Source of the DNA: Mesorhizobium sp. WSM3626
Lineage (GTDB): Bacteria; Pseudomonadota; Alphaproteobacteria; Rhizobiales; Rhizobiaceae
Assembly: GCF_000513935.1 (NCBI RefSeq)
Contig: NZ_AZUY01000025.1
Location: 2,501 to 66,500, forward strand
Length of the DNA: 64,000 nucleotides
Reading direction: 5' to 3'
In this document: positions 45,117 to 53,284 of the stretch, piece by piece
How positions within the stretch are numbered: the first letter of the stretch is position 1
How the letters are laid out: the number at the start of each line of letters is the position of its first letter
Notes under the pieces: generated by a model
The model's input: only the letters and a program-made list of their open reading frames with translations
Told to the model about the DNA's origin: nothing
The model's database searches: none
Program-made: the position numbers and the translations under genes

Positions 45117-46286
45117 TCAATTGCGTTGCGCGTGCGCCTCCAGGAATCGCTCCGAAACGGTGAATCCCAATCCGGGCTTTTCCGGGATCGCTATCATGCC
45201 GTCCCTTGCTTCGACAGTCTCTTCGATCAGATCGTGGATCATCGGGTTGGCGCCAAGCGAATATTCGACCGTGAAACTCGAAGGCGAGGCGGCGCAGACA
45301 TGCAGCCCGGCGAAGAAGCATGGCGCACCGGCCCAAAGATGCGGCGCGAAGCGCAAATTGAAGGCGCTGGCGATGGTGCCGATCTTCATCGCCTCGCTGA
45401 TGCCGCCGCAGAAGGCCGGGTCCGGCTGGAAGATGTCGGCGGCCTTGAGCACGGCGAGGTCGCGGAAGGCGTAGCGCGTCGCTTCGCTCTCGCCGGTGGC
45501 GATCGGAACCGCGCCGGCGGTGCGCACTTCGGCCATGCCCGGCTTGTCGTCGGCGATCACAGGCTCCTCGAACCAGGCGAGATCGAGATCGCCGACGAGA
45601 TGGATGAAGCGCTTGGCCTCCGCGACCGTATAAGTGCCGTGGGCATCGACCATCAACTCGACGTCGGGGCCGAGCGCCTGGCGCGCGGCGCGCACGCGGG
45701 CGGCGGAAATGTGTGCCGCGCCATCCATGGCGCCCACCCGCATCTTCAGCGCCTTGAAGCCGCCCCTGGCGACGTAGGATCTCAATTGCTCGCCGATGGC
45801 ATCGGCGGAGGCCCAGCCGCCGGAGGCATAGGCCTGCATGCGATCGGCCTTGCGGCCGCCGAGCAATCGCCAGACCGGCTGGCCCAGCGACTTGCCAAGG
45901 ATGTCCCAGAGCGCGATGTCGACGGCGCTGATAGCGGCGATGCTCATGCCGCGCCGCGCCAGTTGCGGCATGGCGTGGCCGGCATGGGCGGCGCTCTCAT
46001 GGCGTACGCCGTTGTAGAGCATCTCCCAGATGACGCCGATATCGGCCGGATCGCGGCCGATCAATTGCGGGCCGATCTCGTGGTTCAGCATGTGGACGAG
46101 AGCGCCGTAGCTGCCGGCGCTGCCAGCTGCGTTCTTGCCTTCGCCCCAGCCGACCAGCCCGTCATCGGTTTCGATGCGCAGGATGGCGGCGTCGAAGGTC
46201 GTCACCTGGCCGAAGTCGCTACGATGCTGCTTCGCGGCTTCGATCGGCACGCGGACCCACCAGGCCTGGACTGTCTTGATGCGCAT
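45117..46286 (-). CDS. Enolase-superfamily (mandelate racemase/muconate lactonizing) enzyme
   Basis: A 389-residue acid-sugar enzyme. Metal ligands Asp214 (LMVDAHGTY), Glu240 or Glu241 (WFEEPV) and Glu266 (ATGESEATR) are present. A catalytic His316 sits in FAPHLW. The base motif is Lys181-Met-Arg183, that is KxR in place of the more common KxK. Most relatives dehydrate aldonic or aldaric acids. ATG 46286 follows GGGGAAC. It is the second gene of the operon running from the epimerase to the hydroxyacid dehydrogenase. Confidence 0.88.
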   Translation of the reverse strand: MRIKTVQAWWVRVPIEAAKQHRSDFGQVTTFDAAILRIETDDGLVGWGEGKNAAGSAGSYGALVHMLNHEIGPQLIGRDPADIGVIWEMLYNGVRHESAAHAGHAMPQLARRGMSIAAISAVDIALWDILGKSLGQPVWRLLGGRKADRMQAYASGGWASADAIGEQLRSYVARGGFKALKMRVGAMDGAAHISAARVRAARQALGPDVELMVDAHGTYTVAEAKRFIHLVGDLDLAWFEEPVIADDKPGMAEVRTAGAVPIATGESEATRYAFRDLAVLKAADIFQPDPAFCGGISEAMKIGTIASAFNLRFAPHLWAGAPCFFAGLHVCAASPSSFTVEYSLGANPMIHDLIEETVEARDGMIAIPEKPGLGFTVSERFLEAHAQRN

Positions 46287-46339
46287 TTTGTTCCCCTGCC
46301 CGCCGCCGGTAGGGCGGAAGGGCAAATTCCAGGCGTCGA

Positions 46340-47227
46340 CTACTTGATCAGCGGCAACAGCGTTTCGGCGGTGATGCGCATCTGGTCGGTGTAGAATTTC
46401 TCGGTGAGCACGCTGGAGCCGTGGTCCTGGATGAACTTCAGCTGCTCGGGCGAGATATCGACAGGGTGGCGCTCGACCATTTCGGGATAGGGTGCTGCCG
46501 GCGTGCGGTCGACCGGGGCGACGAACTCATTGGTCAGCGCGCCGTCATAACCGACTTCCTTCAAGGTCGCGACGATCCTTGGCCAGTCGATCTGGCCGAG
46601 CCCGGCGGCGAAGCGATTGTTGTCGGCGACATGGAAGTCGAACAGGCGCTTTCCGACCTGCCGGATGGCGTCATGGACGTTAAATTCCTCCATGTGGATA
46701 TGATAGGCGTCAAGGCAGACGCCGCATTCGGGGCTGACCGCATCGGCCAGCGCCAGCGCCTGGGCGCCGCGATTGAACAGATAGGTTTCGAAGCGGTTGA
46801 GCGGTTCGACAGCGATTTTGACGCCAACCTTCTTGGCGTGGGTGAAACATTCGCGGGTCGCATCGACGACCCACTTCCACTCCTCCTCCTCGGTGCCGTC
46901 CGGCACCACCTTGCCGACGGTTGCCGGAACCAGCGTGATGATCTCGCCGTCGAGTTCGCTGACCATCGTCAGCACATCCTTGACGTATTGCACGGAGCGC
47001 TCACGCTGGCCCTGGTTCCTGGCGGCAAGGTTACGTTCACCCAGCATCAAGGTGACCGCGCCCCAGCAGCGGATGCCATGCTCCTTCAGCAGCGCCCGTG
47101 TCTCCTTGGTCTTGTACTGCGCGGGCTCGCCGGAAATCTCGATCGACTCATAGCCGAATTTCTTGATGCGCTTGAGCGTCGTCTCAAGCGGTTCCGCGCG
47201 CATCCAGTTGTGCGTCGAAAGATGCAT
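46340..47227 (-). CDS. Sugar epimerase/isomerase, TIM barrel (tagatose 3-epimerase-like)
   Basis: A 295-residue xylose-isomerase-like TIM barrel. The metal site of the D-tagatose/D-psicose 3-epimerase family is visible: Glu in AVEPLNRFETYLFN, Asp in CLDAYHIHMEE, His in FDFHVADNN and Glu in LTNEFVAP. It would interconvert ketoses or keto-sugar intermediates. ATG 47227 (MHLSTHNW) is the family-like start; the longer frame lies in the promoter region. First gene of the minus-strand operon. Confidence 0.87.
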   Translation of the reverse strand: MHLSTHNWMRAEPLETTLKRIKKFGYESIEISGEPAQYKTKETRALLKEHGIRCWGAVTLMLGERNLAARNQGQRERSVQYVKDVLTMVSELDGEIITLVPATVGKVVPDGTEEEEWKWVVDATRECFTHAKKVGVKIAVEPLNRFETYLFNRGAQALALADAVSPECGVCLDAYHIHMEEFNVHDAIRQVGKRLFDFHVADNNRFAAGLGQIDWPRIVATLKEVGYDGALTNEFVAPVDRTPAAPYPEMVERHPVDISPEQLKFIQDHGSSVLTEKFYTDQMRITAETLLPLIK

Positions 47228-47333
47228 GGCCTGTCCTTCCCAGATTCGTCCGTATGGTTTGCCTGCGACATGCATCGCCGAAAGACGACGCAAGGGTTCC
47301 TCCCCAAGGCATCCCCAGACTTTTCCTGCAAAC

Positions 47334-47344
47334 TGGTTCGACCA
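47334..47344. promoter_or_regulatory. TGGT-N3-ACCA operator near the minus-strand promoter
   Basis: TGGTTCGACCA, in AACTGGTTCGACCAATT, lies about 107 bases upstream of the epimerase gene. It matches the FadR-type operator form shared with 32.1-32.3 kb. Confidence 0.6.
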
Positions 47345-47496
47345 ATTGGGCCTAAAAAGAGGTCTACAGCAAATTCCTCGAGACGGCAACAACTGTGGTG
47401 GCGCAACTTTTGGGGTGGATTAGTTTATTGATTACATTGCGATATGTGCCGTTATTTTGCGCGTCCGGAGCGCCTTTTCGGCGCATTCCGAGACTT

Positions 47497-47524
47497 GACC
47501 AAATTGCCTTATTTGGTCATACCA
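47497..47524. promoter_or_regulatory. Overlapping operators near the plus-strand promoter
   Basis: GACCAAAT-TGCCTT-ATTTGGTC (47497-47518) is a perfect 8-6-8 inverted repeat, and TGGT-CAT-ACCA (47514-47524) overlaps its right arm. Three half-sites in a row may allow cooperative binding by the FadR-type regulator encoded in the divergent operon. Confidence 0.65.
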
Positions 47525-47627
47525 GAATGGCATTGTCGGCAGAGCGCCCGACGCGAAAAGACCAAAGTGACTGGCCCTGCTTTCATCAGACGCTATGCTT
47601 GGTCGTGACAAAACGAGGAGGATGCCG

Positions 47628-48683
47628 ATGCCGACGACAATGAAGGGCCCTGGACTGTTTCTGGCGCAGTTCGCGGGCGATGCCGCACCGTTCAATTCGC
47701 TGGCGTCGATCACCAAATGGGCTGCCGGTCTCGGCTACAAGGGCGTGCAGATCCCAACCTGGGACGCTCGCCTGTTCGACCTCGAGAAGGCGGCGTCCTC
47801 CAAGGCCTATTGCGACGAGGTGAAGGGCACCTGCACTGACGCCGGCGTCGAGATCACCGAACTGTCGACGCATCTGCAGGGGCAATTGGTGGCAGTGCAT
47901 CCGGCGTATGACGCGCAGATGGATGGATTCGCGCCAGCTTCGGTGCACAACAACCCGCAGGCGCGGCAGAAATGGGCCGTCGAACAGATGAAGTTCGGCG
48001 CCAAGGCGTCGCGCAATCTCGGGCTGAATGCATCGGTGTCGTTCACCGGCTCGCTGGCTTTCCCATACCTTTATCCCTTTCCGCAGCGGCCCGCCGGACT
48101 GATCGAGGAAGCCTTCGGCGAACTCGGCAAGCGCTGGAAGCCGATCCTCGACGTCTATGAGGACAATGGTGTCGATGTCGGGTACGAAATTCATCCTTCA
48201 GAGGACGTGTTCGACGGGGCGACCTTCGAGATGTTCCTCGACGCGGTCGGTGGCCACACGCGCTGCAACATCAATTACGACCCTTCGCATTTCCTGCTGC
48301 AGCAGCTCGACTATCTCGAATTCATCGACATCTATCACGAGCGGATCAAGGCCTTCCACGTCAAGGACGCCGAGTTCAATCCGACCGGACGGCAGGGCGT
48401 GTACTCCGGTTACCAGAGCTGGACGAACCGCGCTGGCCGTTTCCGTTCGCTCGGCGACGGGCAGGTGGATTTCGGCGGCATCTTCTCCAAGCTGACGCAG
48501 TACGATTACGATTCCTGGGCGGTGCTGGAATGGGAATGCTGCCTGAAGCATCCGGAGGACGGCGCGGCCGAAGGGGCACCCTTCATCCAGCACCACATCA
48601 TCCGGGTGACGGAGAAGGCATTCGACGATTTCGCCGCCGGCACCACGGACAAGAAGCTGCTGCGCGCCATGATGGGAATTTGA
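47628..48683 (+). CDS. Sugar phosphate isomerase/epimerase, TIM barrel
   Basis: A 351-residue xylose-isomerase-like TIM barrel, longer than the 280-300 residues of most relatives. Metal ligands are likely Glu in VGYEIHPSED, Asp in NINYDPSHF, His in IKAFHVKDAEF and Glu in AVLEWECC. Homologues of this length often accompany Gfo/Idh/MocA oxidoreductases that make or use 3-keto-sugars, as here. The ATG 47628 has GAGGAGG at ideal distance; ATG 47622 is too close to it. First gene of the plus-strand operon. Confidence 0.87.
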   Translation: MPTTMKGPGLFLAQFAGDAAPFNSLASITKWAAGLGYKGVQIPTWDARLFDLEKAASSKAYCDEVKGTCTDAGVEITELSTHLQGQLVAVHPAYDAQMDGFAPASVHNNPQARQKWAVEQMKFGAKASRNLGLNASVSFTGSLAFPYLYPFPQRPAGLIEEAFGELGKRWKPILDVYEDNGVDVGYEIHPSEDVFDGATFEMFLDAVGGHTRCNINYDPSHFLLQQLDYLEFIDIYHERIKAFHVKDAEFNPTGRQGVYSGYQSWTNRAGRFRSLGDGQVDFGGIFSKLTQYDYDSWAVLEWECCLKHPEDGAAEGAPFIQHHIIRVTEKAFDDFAAGTTDKKLLRAMMGI

Positions 48684-48736
48684 CACGGCTTTCGCTTCCC
48701 CTCGGCGGAGGGGAATCTCACACGAGGGAGAAAAAC

Positions 48737-49924
48737 ATGGTTGCTGCATCGAAGTCGGAAACGGGAGGCGGCCCGATCCGCTACGGCATGGTTGGCGGCG
48801 GGCAGGGCGCTTTCATCGGCGCCGTGCACCGCATCGCGGCACGCATGGACAATGATTTCGTGCTGGTCGCCGGCGCCCTGTCGTCCGACCCGGCGCGTGC
48901 GAAAGCCTCGGCCGCCGAACTCGGGCTCGATCCCTCACGCAGCTATGCGTCCTACGCCGAAATGGCCAAGGCCGAAGCGAAGCGCCCGGATGGCATCGAG
49001 GCGGTGGCCATCGTCACCCCCAACAACGTGCATGTGCCGGCAGCTAAGGCTTTCCTGGAGGCAGGCATCCACGTGATCTGCGACAAGCCTCTGGCCACGA
49101 CACTGGCCGAAGCCAAGAAGCTCGCAGCGATAGTCGAGAAGACCGGCAAGGTGTTCGTGCTCACCCACAATTACACCGCCTACCCGATGGTGCGGCAGGC
49201 CCGCGAAATGGTGGCAAAGGGCGTGCTCGGCGACATCCGCATCGTGCAGTCGGAATATCCGCAGGACTGGCTGACCGAGGACCTCGCCGCCACCGGCCAG
49301 AAGCAGGCGTCGTGGCGGGGCGACCCCAAGCAGGCGGGTGCCGGCGGCGCGCTCGGCGATATCGGCACCCATGCCTACAACCTCGCCCGCTTCGTCTCCG
49401 GGCTCGAGCTCGATACCCTGTCGGCCGATCTCGATGCCTTCGTGCCGGGCAGGCTGCTCGACGACAATGTCAATGTCATGCTGCGTTTCAAACCGACGGG
49501 AAAAACGCATCCGGCAAAAGGCATGATTTGGGCAAGCCAGGTGGCGCCTGGTCATGAGAACGGCCTGAAGCTGCGCATCTACGGTTCGAAGGGCGGGCTG
49601 GAATGGGTGCAGGCCGACCCCAACTATCTCTGGTACACGCCGTTCGGCCAGCCTAAACAATTGATCACTCGCAACGGCGCCGGCGCGCTGCCGGTGGCCG
49701 GCCGTGTCAGCCGCATTCCGTCAGGCCATCCCGAGGGTTATCTCGAAGGCTTCGCCAATATTTACCAGGAGGCGGCACGCGCCATCCGCGCGGCACGCAA
49801 GAAGGGCGGCAAGCCGGCAAAGGATGTCGTCTTCCCGACCATTCAGGACGGCGTCGAAGGCATGGCTTTCATCGAGGCCTGCGTGAAGTCGTCGAAGAAG
49901 AATGGGGCGTGGACGAAGCTGTAA
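48737..49924 (+). CDS. Gfo/Idh/MocA-family sugar oxidoreductase
   Basis: A 395-residue NAD(P)-dependent oxidoreductase. The Rossmann start reads IRYGMVGGGQGAFIGAVHR, and the family EKP motif appears as DKP in HVICDKPLATTLAEAK. The third motif, GALGDIGTHAYNLARFVSG, supplies the conserved Asp and His. Such enzymes oxidise hydroxyls of sugars, inositols or glycosides. Flanked by two TIM-barrel isomerases, it probably produces a keto-sugar that they rearrange. Confidence 0.9.
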   Translation: MVAASKSETGGGPIRYGMVGGGQGAFIGAVHRIAARMDNDFVLVAGALSSDPARAKASAAELGLDPSRSYASYAEMAKAEAKRPDGIEAVAIVTPNNVHVPAAKAFLEAGIHVICDKPLATTLAEAKKLAAIVEKTGKVFVLTHNYTAYPMVRQAREMVAKGVLGDIRIVQSEYPQDWLTEDLAATGQKQASWRGDPKQAGAGGALGDIGTHAYNLARFVSGLELDTLSADLDAFVPGRLLDDNVNVMLRFKPTGKTHPAKGMIWASQVAPGHENGLKLRIYGSKGGLEWVQADPNYLWYTPFGQPKQLITRNGAGALPVAGRVSRIPSGHPEGYLEGFANIYQEAARAIRAARKKGGKPAKDVVFPTIQDGVEGMAFIEACVKSSKKNGAWTKL

Positions 49925-49961
49925 GAGGCGCCTGGCCGGCGGAAAATGGGGGAGGGCGTCG

Positions 49962-50813
49962 ATGAAAATCGGCATGTGCATGTTCTTGTGGACAACGGTG
50001 GTGTCGAAGAAGCACGAGCCATTGCTTCGCGACATCAAGGCAACCGGCTTTGACGGTGTCGAAATCCCGATCTTCGCCGGCACGCCGGACGACTACAGGA
50101 AACTGGGCGAGCTGCTGGACCGGATCGGGCTGGAGCGGACCGCAGTCTCGGCGATGGGCGATCCGGCGATGAACCTGATCGCGGCCGATGCGGCAACGCG
50201 CAAGGCCGGTGTCGATTACATGAAATGGGCCATCGATTGCGCCGATGCGCTTGGCGCCAGCACGCTGAGCGGACCGCTGCATTCGACCCTTGGCGCCTTT
50301 TCCGGGTCCGGACCGACTGCCGCCGAGAAGAAGCGCTCGGTCGCCTCGCAACGCGCCATCGGCGACCATGCCGCCAAGCGCAACGTCACCATCGGGCTCG
50401 AGGCGCTGAACCGCTTCGAATGCTATCTCCTCAACACGATGGCCGACCTGTCTGAGCACATCGACGCCATCGACCGGCCGCACATCAAGGCGATGTACGA
50501 CACGTTCCACGCCAATATCGAGGAGGCCGACCCGATCGGCGCCTATACCAAGCACCGCAGGAACGTCGTGCATATCCACATATCGGAGAACGATCGCGGC
50601 GTGCCGGGGCGCGGCAACATCCCGTGGAAAGAAACCTTCGCGGCGATCCGCAAGAGCGGCTACGACGACTGGCTGACCATCGAGGCGTTCGGCCGCTCGC
50701 TGAAGGAATTGGCGGCTGCGACCAAGGTGTGGCGCGATTTTTCCGAAACGCCGGAAGCGGTGTACCGGGAGGGGTACAAGCATATCAAGAACGGGTGGAA
50801 GAAGGCGGCTTAG
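49962..50813 (+). CDS. Sugar phosphate isomerase/epimerase, TIM barrel (tagatose 3-epimerase-like)
   Basis: A 283-residue TIM barrel beginning MKIGMCMFLWTTVVSKKHEP. Metal ligands: Glu in IGLEALNRFECYLLN, Asp in AMYDTFHANIEE, His in VVHIHISENDRG, Glu in LTIEAFGR. The spacing matches the tagatose/psicose 3-epimerase family, and it is a paralogue of the minus-strand epimerase. GGGGGAGGG precedes the ATG. It ends the plus-strand operon and is followed by a strong hairpin. Confidence 0.88.
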   Translation: MKIGMCMFLWTTVVSKKHEPLLRDIKATGFDGVEIPIFAGTPDDYRKLGELLDRIGLERTAVSAMGDPAMNLIAADAATRKAGVDYMKWAIDCADALGASTLSGPLHSTLGAFSGSGPTAAEKKRSVASQRAIGDHAAKRNVTIGLEALNRFECYLLNTMADLSEHIDAIDRPHIKAMYDTFHANIEEADPIGAYTKHRRNVVHIHISENDRGVPGRGNIPWKETFAAIRKSGYDDWLTIEAFGRSLKELAAATKVWRDFSETPEAVYREGYKHIKNGWKKAA

Positions 50814-50822
50814 GCTCCTCCT

Positions 50823-50869
50823 TTCGTCATCCACGGGCGGAGCGGACGCGTAGACCCGTGGATGACGAA
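50823..50869. terminator. Bidirectional hairpin between convergent operons
   Basis: TTCGTCATCCACGGG (50823-50837) and CCCGTGGATGACGAA (50855-50869) are perfect 15-base arms around a 17-base loop. It separates the sugar operon from phnE2. No T tract; it may act as a transcription barrier for both or be a dispersed palindrome. Confidence 0.6.
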
Positions 50870-50900
50870 GGTGATAGCTGCAGGCCACAGAGCGGGTTGA

Positions 50901-52268
50901 TCAACCCTGCTTGGCCTGGATCCTGTTGTAGTCGTGAATCGTCCGGCTCAGCCTACGGCGCAGGAAGTTGGATATGTTGTCGAAGATGAAGACGACGAGC
51001 AGGATCAGCAGCACCATGTAGAAGACGTTGGCCCAGTTGGAGTTGGTGCGCATCGCTTCCCACAGTTTCAGGCCGATGCCGCCGGCGCCGACGGCGCCGA
51101 TGATGGTGGCGCCGCGGGTGTTGGATTCCCACTGGTAGAGCGTCTGGCTGATGAAGACCGGGATCACCTCGGGCATAACGCCGTAGCGCTGCACCAGGAT
51201 GCCGTTGGCGCCGGTCGATAGCACCCCTTCACGTGGTTTGTCGTCGATGTTCTCCAGACCTTCCGAATAGACTTTGCCGAGGGTGCCGATCTCGGTGAAG
51301 AAGATCGCGGCACTTCCCGCCAGCGGGCCGGGGCCGAAGGCGCGGGTGAAGAACAGCGCCCAGATCAGCATATCGACCGAGCGCATGAAGTCGAAGAAGC
51401 GCTTGAGCACCTGGCTGAGCACGCCGCTCGGCGTGATGTTGCGCGCCGCGAAGAAGGCCAGCGGGAAAGCGACGATGCCACCGAGCAGCGTGCCCAGGAA
51501 CGCCATGACAATGGTCTGCAAGAGCTTCGTCCAGACATCGCCATGTTGCCACTGGGCGTTGTTCCAGATGTTGTCGCCGGCCAGTGCGAGGTTCGAGGTG
51601 CCTGGTTTCAGTTCTGGTCCCGACATGACCAGCGAGATCACCTCCCCCGCTGATTTGCCGAAGAAAGGCGAGCGCGTGTCAAAGACGAAGTTCGCCCAGC
51701 CGAGGAAGCGCTTGCGCACCTTGACGCGGTCGACGGTGACGCGCACCTCGCCGACAAAGCCCATCTTGGCCACCACCTCGTCGTCATGCGCGGTGATCCA
51801 GTTCGGCACCGGACCCGTGATCACCGGCTTGCCGCTGGTCAGCGCCACCGGCACCGTCTGGCCATGAGCGACAATCGTCGCGTAGGTCTTGTCGAATGTG
51901 ACGGATTTGGCCCGGCCGTCGATCCGCACGGTGAAGGACCCGTCGGCATTCTTGATCACCCAATCCGGATTGGGATTGTCGCCCAGTGCCGAGAAACGCG
52001 GATATTTGGGCGTGATCTCCGGCTGGTCGAGACGGAATTCCGGTTGCAGATCGTAGCTGATCCATTGCGTCAGGAAGAGCGGGAGGCGCTCCCAATGCGA
52101 TTCCCACAATACCTGCGGCAGGCTGAAGAACCACAAGGCATAGACCAGATAGAGGAGGGTGCCGGTAAACAGGAGCAGCGGACCGAAGCGCTTGTATGCC
52201 GGGCGCCGGAACACCTGCGGGTGGCGCGCCTCGATCGACAGCATCTCCTCGGCGGTCATGGTCGCCAT
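50901..52268 (-). CDS. phnE: Phosphonate ABC permease PhnE2 with large periplasmic domain
   Basis: Inner-membrane permease of 455 residues. After one helix at about 30-50, some 200 residues (from WESHWERLPLFL to ELKPGTSNLALAG) lie outside the membrane before the usual helices. The permease part includes NITPSGVLSQVLKRFFDFMRSVDMLIWALFF and the EAA-like LSTGANGILVQRYGVMPEVIPVF. Typical PhnE proteins have about 270 residues. It overlaps nothing and follows phnE1 by three bases; the two form the heterodimeric channel. Confidence 0.9.
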   Translation of the reverse strand: MATMTAEEMLSIEARHPQVFRRPAYKRFGPLLLFTGTLLYLVYALWFFSLPQVLWESHWERLPLFLTQWISYDLQPEFRLDQPEITPKYPRFSALGDNPNPDWVIKNADGSFTVRIDGRAKSVTFDKTYATIVAHGQTVPVALTSGKPVITGPVPNWITAHDDEVVAKMGFVGEVRVTVDRVKVRKRFLGWANFVFDTRSPFFGKSAGEVISLVMSGPELKPGTSNLALAGDNIWNNAQWQHGDVWTKLLQTIVMAFLGTLLGGIVAFPLAFFAARNITPSGVLSQVLKRFFDFMRSVDMLIWALFFTRAFGPGPLAGSAAIFFTEIGTLGKVYSEGLENIDDKPREGVLSTGANGILVQRYGVMPEVIPVFISQTLYQWESNTRGATIIGAVGAGGIGLKLWEAMRTNSNWANVFYMVLLILLVVFIFDNISNFLRRRLSRTIHDYNRIQAKQG

Positions 52269-52271
52269 GAT

Positions 52272-53228
52272 CTACGAACCCATCATAAAGGCTTGTTCGC
52301 CGACCAGCTTGCGACGAAGCCAGGCGGAAAACTGGTCGATGATGAAGATGGTCGTGAACAGCAGCAGCACCAGCGCCAGCGTCTTGGCGCCGAAGCCGCG
52401 CGAGATGGACAGCTTCAGCTCTTCGCCGATGCCGCCGCCGCCGACGGCACCGATGATGGTGGAGGCCCGCACGTTGATCTCGACCCGCAGCAGCGTATAG
52501 GACACGAAATTGGGCAACACCTGCGGCAGGTCGGCGAAGCGCACCCGCTCGAACCAGTTGGCGCCGACCGCCGTCAGGCCTTCCTCGGCACGCATGTCGA
52601 TGTTCTCGTTGATCTCGTAGAACAGCTTGCCGAGTGCGCCGATCGAATGCAGGCCGATGGCGATGATGGCGGCGATCGGACCGGTCGAGACGATTGCCGC
52701 GAAGAGGCCGGCGATGACGATTTCGGGAAAGGCGCGCAGCAATTCCATGAAGCGCTTGACCACCAGCCTCAGAGCCGGATGGGGCGTCAGGTTGCGCGCG
52801 GCGATGAAGGAAAAAGGCACCGCGAAGATAAAGCCGATGAAGGTCGAAACCAGCGCCACGTTCACCGTGGTCAGCATCAGCTCGAAATATTCGGGGACGT
52901 AGAAACCGCCCCACACATAGACGCGACCAAGCGGGAAGTTGAATTCCTGGGTGCCGGTATCACGCGGCGAGGCGATGTCGAACAGCGCCCGCCAGACGTC
53001 GTTCCAGTCCTTCGGGACCAGCCAACTCAGGAAATCCAGTATGTGCGGCAGCCGGTCGAAGAAGTGCCCGGCATTGGCTTCGTCGGCGAACCACATGCTG
53101 GAGAGCATCGCGGCAAGCAGCAGTCCGACGCCGAGCACTGTATAGAGCCGGCGCAGCGACGTCTGGCGTCGCCAGGCATCGGCCGTCTGGTGGGTGGCGC
53201 CGGAGGCGGCTGTCACGGAAAGGGTCAT
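52272..53228 (-). CDS. phnE: Phosphonate ABC permease PhnE1
   Basis: Inner-membrane permease of 318 residues. Signature stretches are VPFSFIAARNLTPHP, RFMELLRAFPEIVIAGLFAAIVSTGPIAAIIAIGLHSIGALGKLFYE and the EAA loop EGLTAVGANWFERVRFADLPQVLPNF. ATG 53228 fits the family start; the longer frame runs through the hairpin after phnD. Partner of phnE2 and phnC. Confidence 0.92.
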   Translation of the reverse strand: MTLSVTAASGATHQTADAWRRQTSLRRLYTVLGVGLLLAAMLSSMWFADEANAGHFFDRLPHILDFLSWLVPKDWNDVWRALFDIASPRDTGTQEFNFPLGRVYVWGGFYVPEYFELMLTTVNVALVSTFIGFIFAVPFSFIAARNLTPHPALRLVVKRFMELLRAFPEIVIAGLFAAIVSTGPIAAIIAIGLHSIGALGKLFYEINENIDMRAEEGLTAVGANWFERVRFADLPQVLPNFVSYTLLRVEINVRASTIIGAVGGGGIGEELKLSISRGFGAKTLALVLLLFTTIFIIDQFSAWLRRKLVGEQAFMMGS

Positions 53229-53241
53229 GATCGGAGATGCA

Positions 53242-53272
53242 AAAGGGGCGGTATCTGAGATACCGCCCCTTT
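53242..53272 (-). promoter_or_regulatory. Intercistronic hairpin between phnD and phnE1
   Basis: AAAGGGGCGGTATC (53242-53255) and GATACCGCCCCTTTG (53259-53273) form a near-perfect stem with a TGA loop. It is placed directly after the binding-protein gene, as in four other importers of the window. Confidence 0.7.
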
Positions 53273-53284
53273 GCAATTTCGCCG

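Larger units (their letters stand above)
47228..47627. other. Divergent promoter region of the sugar-acid operons
   Basis: No gene is supported in these 400 bases. It is markedly AT-richer between 47400 and 47530 than its neighbours. It carries two TGGT-N3-ACCA sites and one longer inverted repeat (listed separately). GAGGAGG lies before the plus-strand isomerase gene. Confidence 0.65.
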
